A DNA stretch of 64,000 nucleotides from Timaviella obliquedivisa GSE-PSE-MK23-08B. Its GTDB lineage: Bacteria > Cyanobacteriota > Cyanobacteriia > Elainellales > Elainellaceae. The translations under genes and the position numbers were made by a program. Below, one piece after another: positions 63,877 to 64,000 of the stretch. Location of the stretch: positions 167,685-231,684 of the forward strand of contig JAHHII010000007.1 of NCBI GenBank assembly GCA_019358855.1. The letters are read 5' to 3'. A model generated the notes under the pieces. The model worked only from the letters and a program-made list of their open reading frames with translations, made no database searches and was not told the DNA's origin. Each line of letters starts with the position of its first letter. The first letter of the stretch is position 1.

Positions 63877-64000
63877 TTAGAGGATGTTTGAAAAGTTATG
63901 GCAAGTCAGATTTTACGCCAATCGCCTCACCATAATCCGGATCATCGCCAGATAGATCAGAGTCTCTGAGGTCTGCGGAAGGTGTTCATAATCTTTGTTC
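63877..64000. mobile_element. Edge of an IS5-like insertion sequence
   Basis: The end of a transposase gene (63913-64000) is preceded on the plus strand by AGGATGTTTGAAAAG (about 63881-63895), which resembles the terminal inverted repeats of IS5-group elements. TTAG just outside (about 63877-63880) could be the target duplication, though this cannot be tested without the other end. Confidence 0.6.
63913..64000 (-). CDS. Insertion-sequence transposase, C-terminal fragment (5' part outside window)
   Basis: Leftward translation from the window edge gives 28 codons ending in TAA at 63913-63915. The peptide contains KDYEHLPQTSETLIYLAMIR and ends MVRRLA. This matches the C-terminus of DDE transposases of the IS5 type (KDYE-x-L-P-x-T-S-E-x-x-I-Y-x-A-M-I-R). 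Too short to place in a subgroup. Confidence 0.75.
   Translation of the reverse strand, partial: NKDYEHLPQTSETLIYLAMIRIMVRRLA

Noticed and set aside
1..64000. CRISPR arrays, rRNA and tRNA genes
   Set aside because: No regularly spaced repeats were seen and no tRNA-like T-loop or acceptor pairs could be picked out by eye; a covariance-model scan would be needed to exclude a tRNA fully.

Overview
The window is cyanobacterial chromosomal DNA. The octamer GCGATCGC and its GCGATC/CGATCG cores (the HIP1 repeat typical of cyanobacteria) recur throughout. Lineage-marking genes are petN (cytochrome b6f), a HetZ-family regulator, 4-hydroxyphenylpyruvate dioxygenase, a geranylgeranyl-reductase-family flavoprotein, a class II aldolase and a SelD fused to an NADH-dehydrogenase-like domain. 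The HetZ-family gene suggests a filamentous or related lineage (Leptolyngbya/Oscillatoriales-like); the genus cannot be fixed from the sequence alone.

Region 1-7.4 kb: the start of a CheB-type methylesterase (CheB/CheR fusion family) runs off the left edge. It is followed by a small XRE regulator, a repeat-rich gap, a pyruvyl transferase, a hotdog thioesterase overlapping a membrane protein, a TonB-like protein, petN with a small membrane-protein gene, hppD with an unknown gene, and a WecG/TagA glycosyltransferase. Region 7.4-16.6 kb: an anti-sigma-type ATPase, larC, a Sua5/YciO protein, the HetZ-family gene, two separated osmoprotectant-type ABC permeases, a broken gene, HU and fructose-bisphosphate aldolase with a clear terminator. 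Region 16.6-29.3 kb is mostly housekeeping: pnp, a GNAT acetyltransferase, a Snf2 ATPase, a Uma2 protein, a GGR-family reductase, frr/pyrH, a thioredoxin-like protein and selD.

Region 29.3-59.4 kb is one large exopolysaccharide locus of two divergent arms around an ~800-base intergenic region. The leftward arm (41.4 to 29.4 kb) holds a GT2, an aminotransferase, a Gfo/Idh dehydrogenase, a hexapeptide acyltransferase, two FAD oxidoreductases, a deacetylase, two zinc-ribbon methyltransferases and a GT39-like membrane transferase. These would build, modify and transfer an unusual sugar. The rightward arm (42.3 to 59.4 kb) holds a Wzc-like kinase/co-polymerase, a Wza-like exporter, an ABC flippase, six glycosyltransferases, a Wzy/WaaL-like polymerase or ligase, a GH10 glycosidase and the initiating polyprenyl-phosphate sugar transferase. 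Together they cover initiation, assembly, flipping, polymerisation and export, with an ABC half-transporter where a Wzx flippase would be expected.

Region 59.4-64 kb: mnmH (tRNA 2-selenouridine synthase), which pairs functionally with selD 30 kb away, then cysC, an FTR1-type iron permease with a bacterioferritin, hrcA, and the 3' end of an insertion-sequence transposase at the right edge. No rRNA, tRNA or CRISPR array was recognised. The most notable oddities are a gene broken across three frames (14469-14898), altered Walker A motifs in MnmH and Wzc, and a 15-bp repeat translated on both strands at the overlap of two convergent genes.
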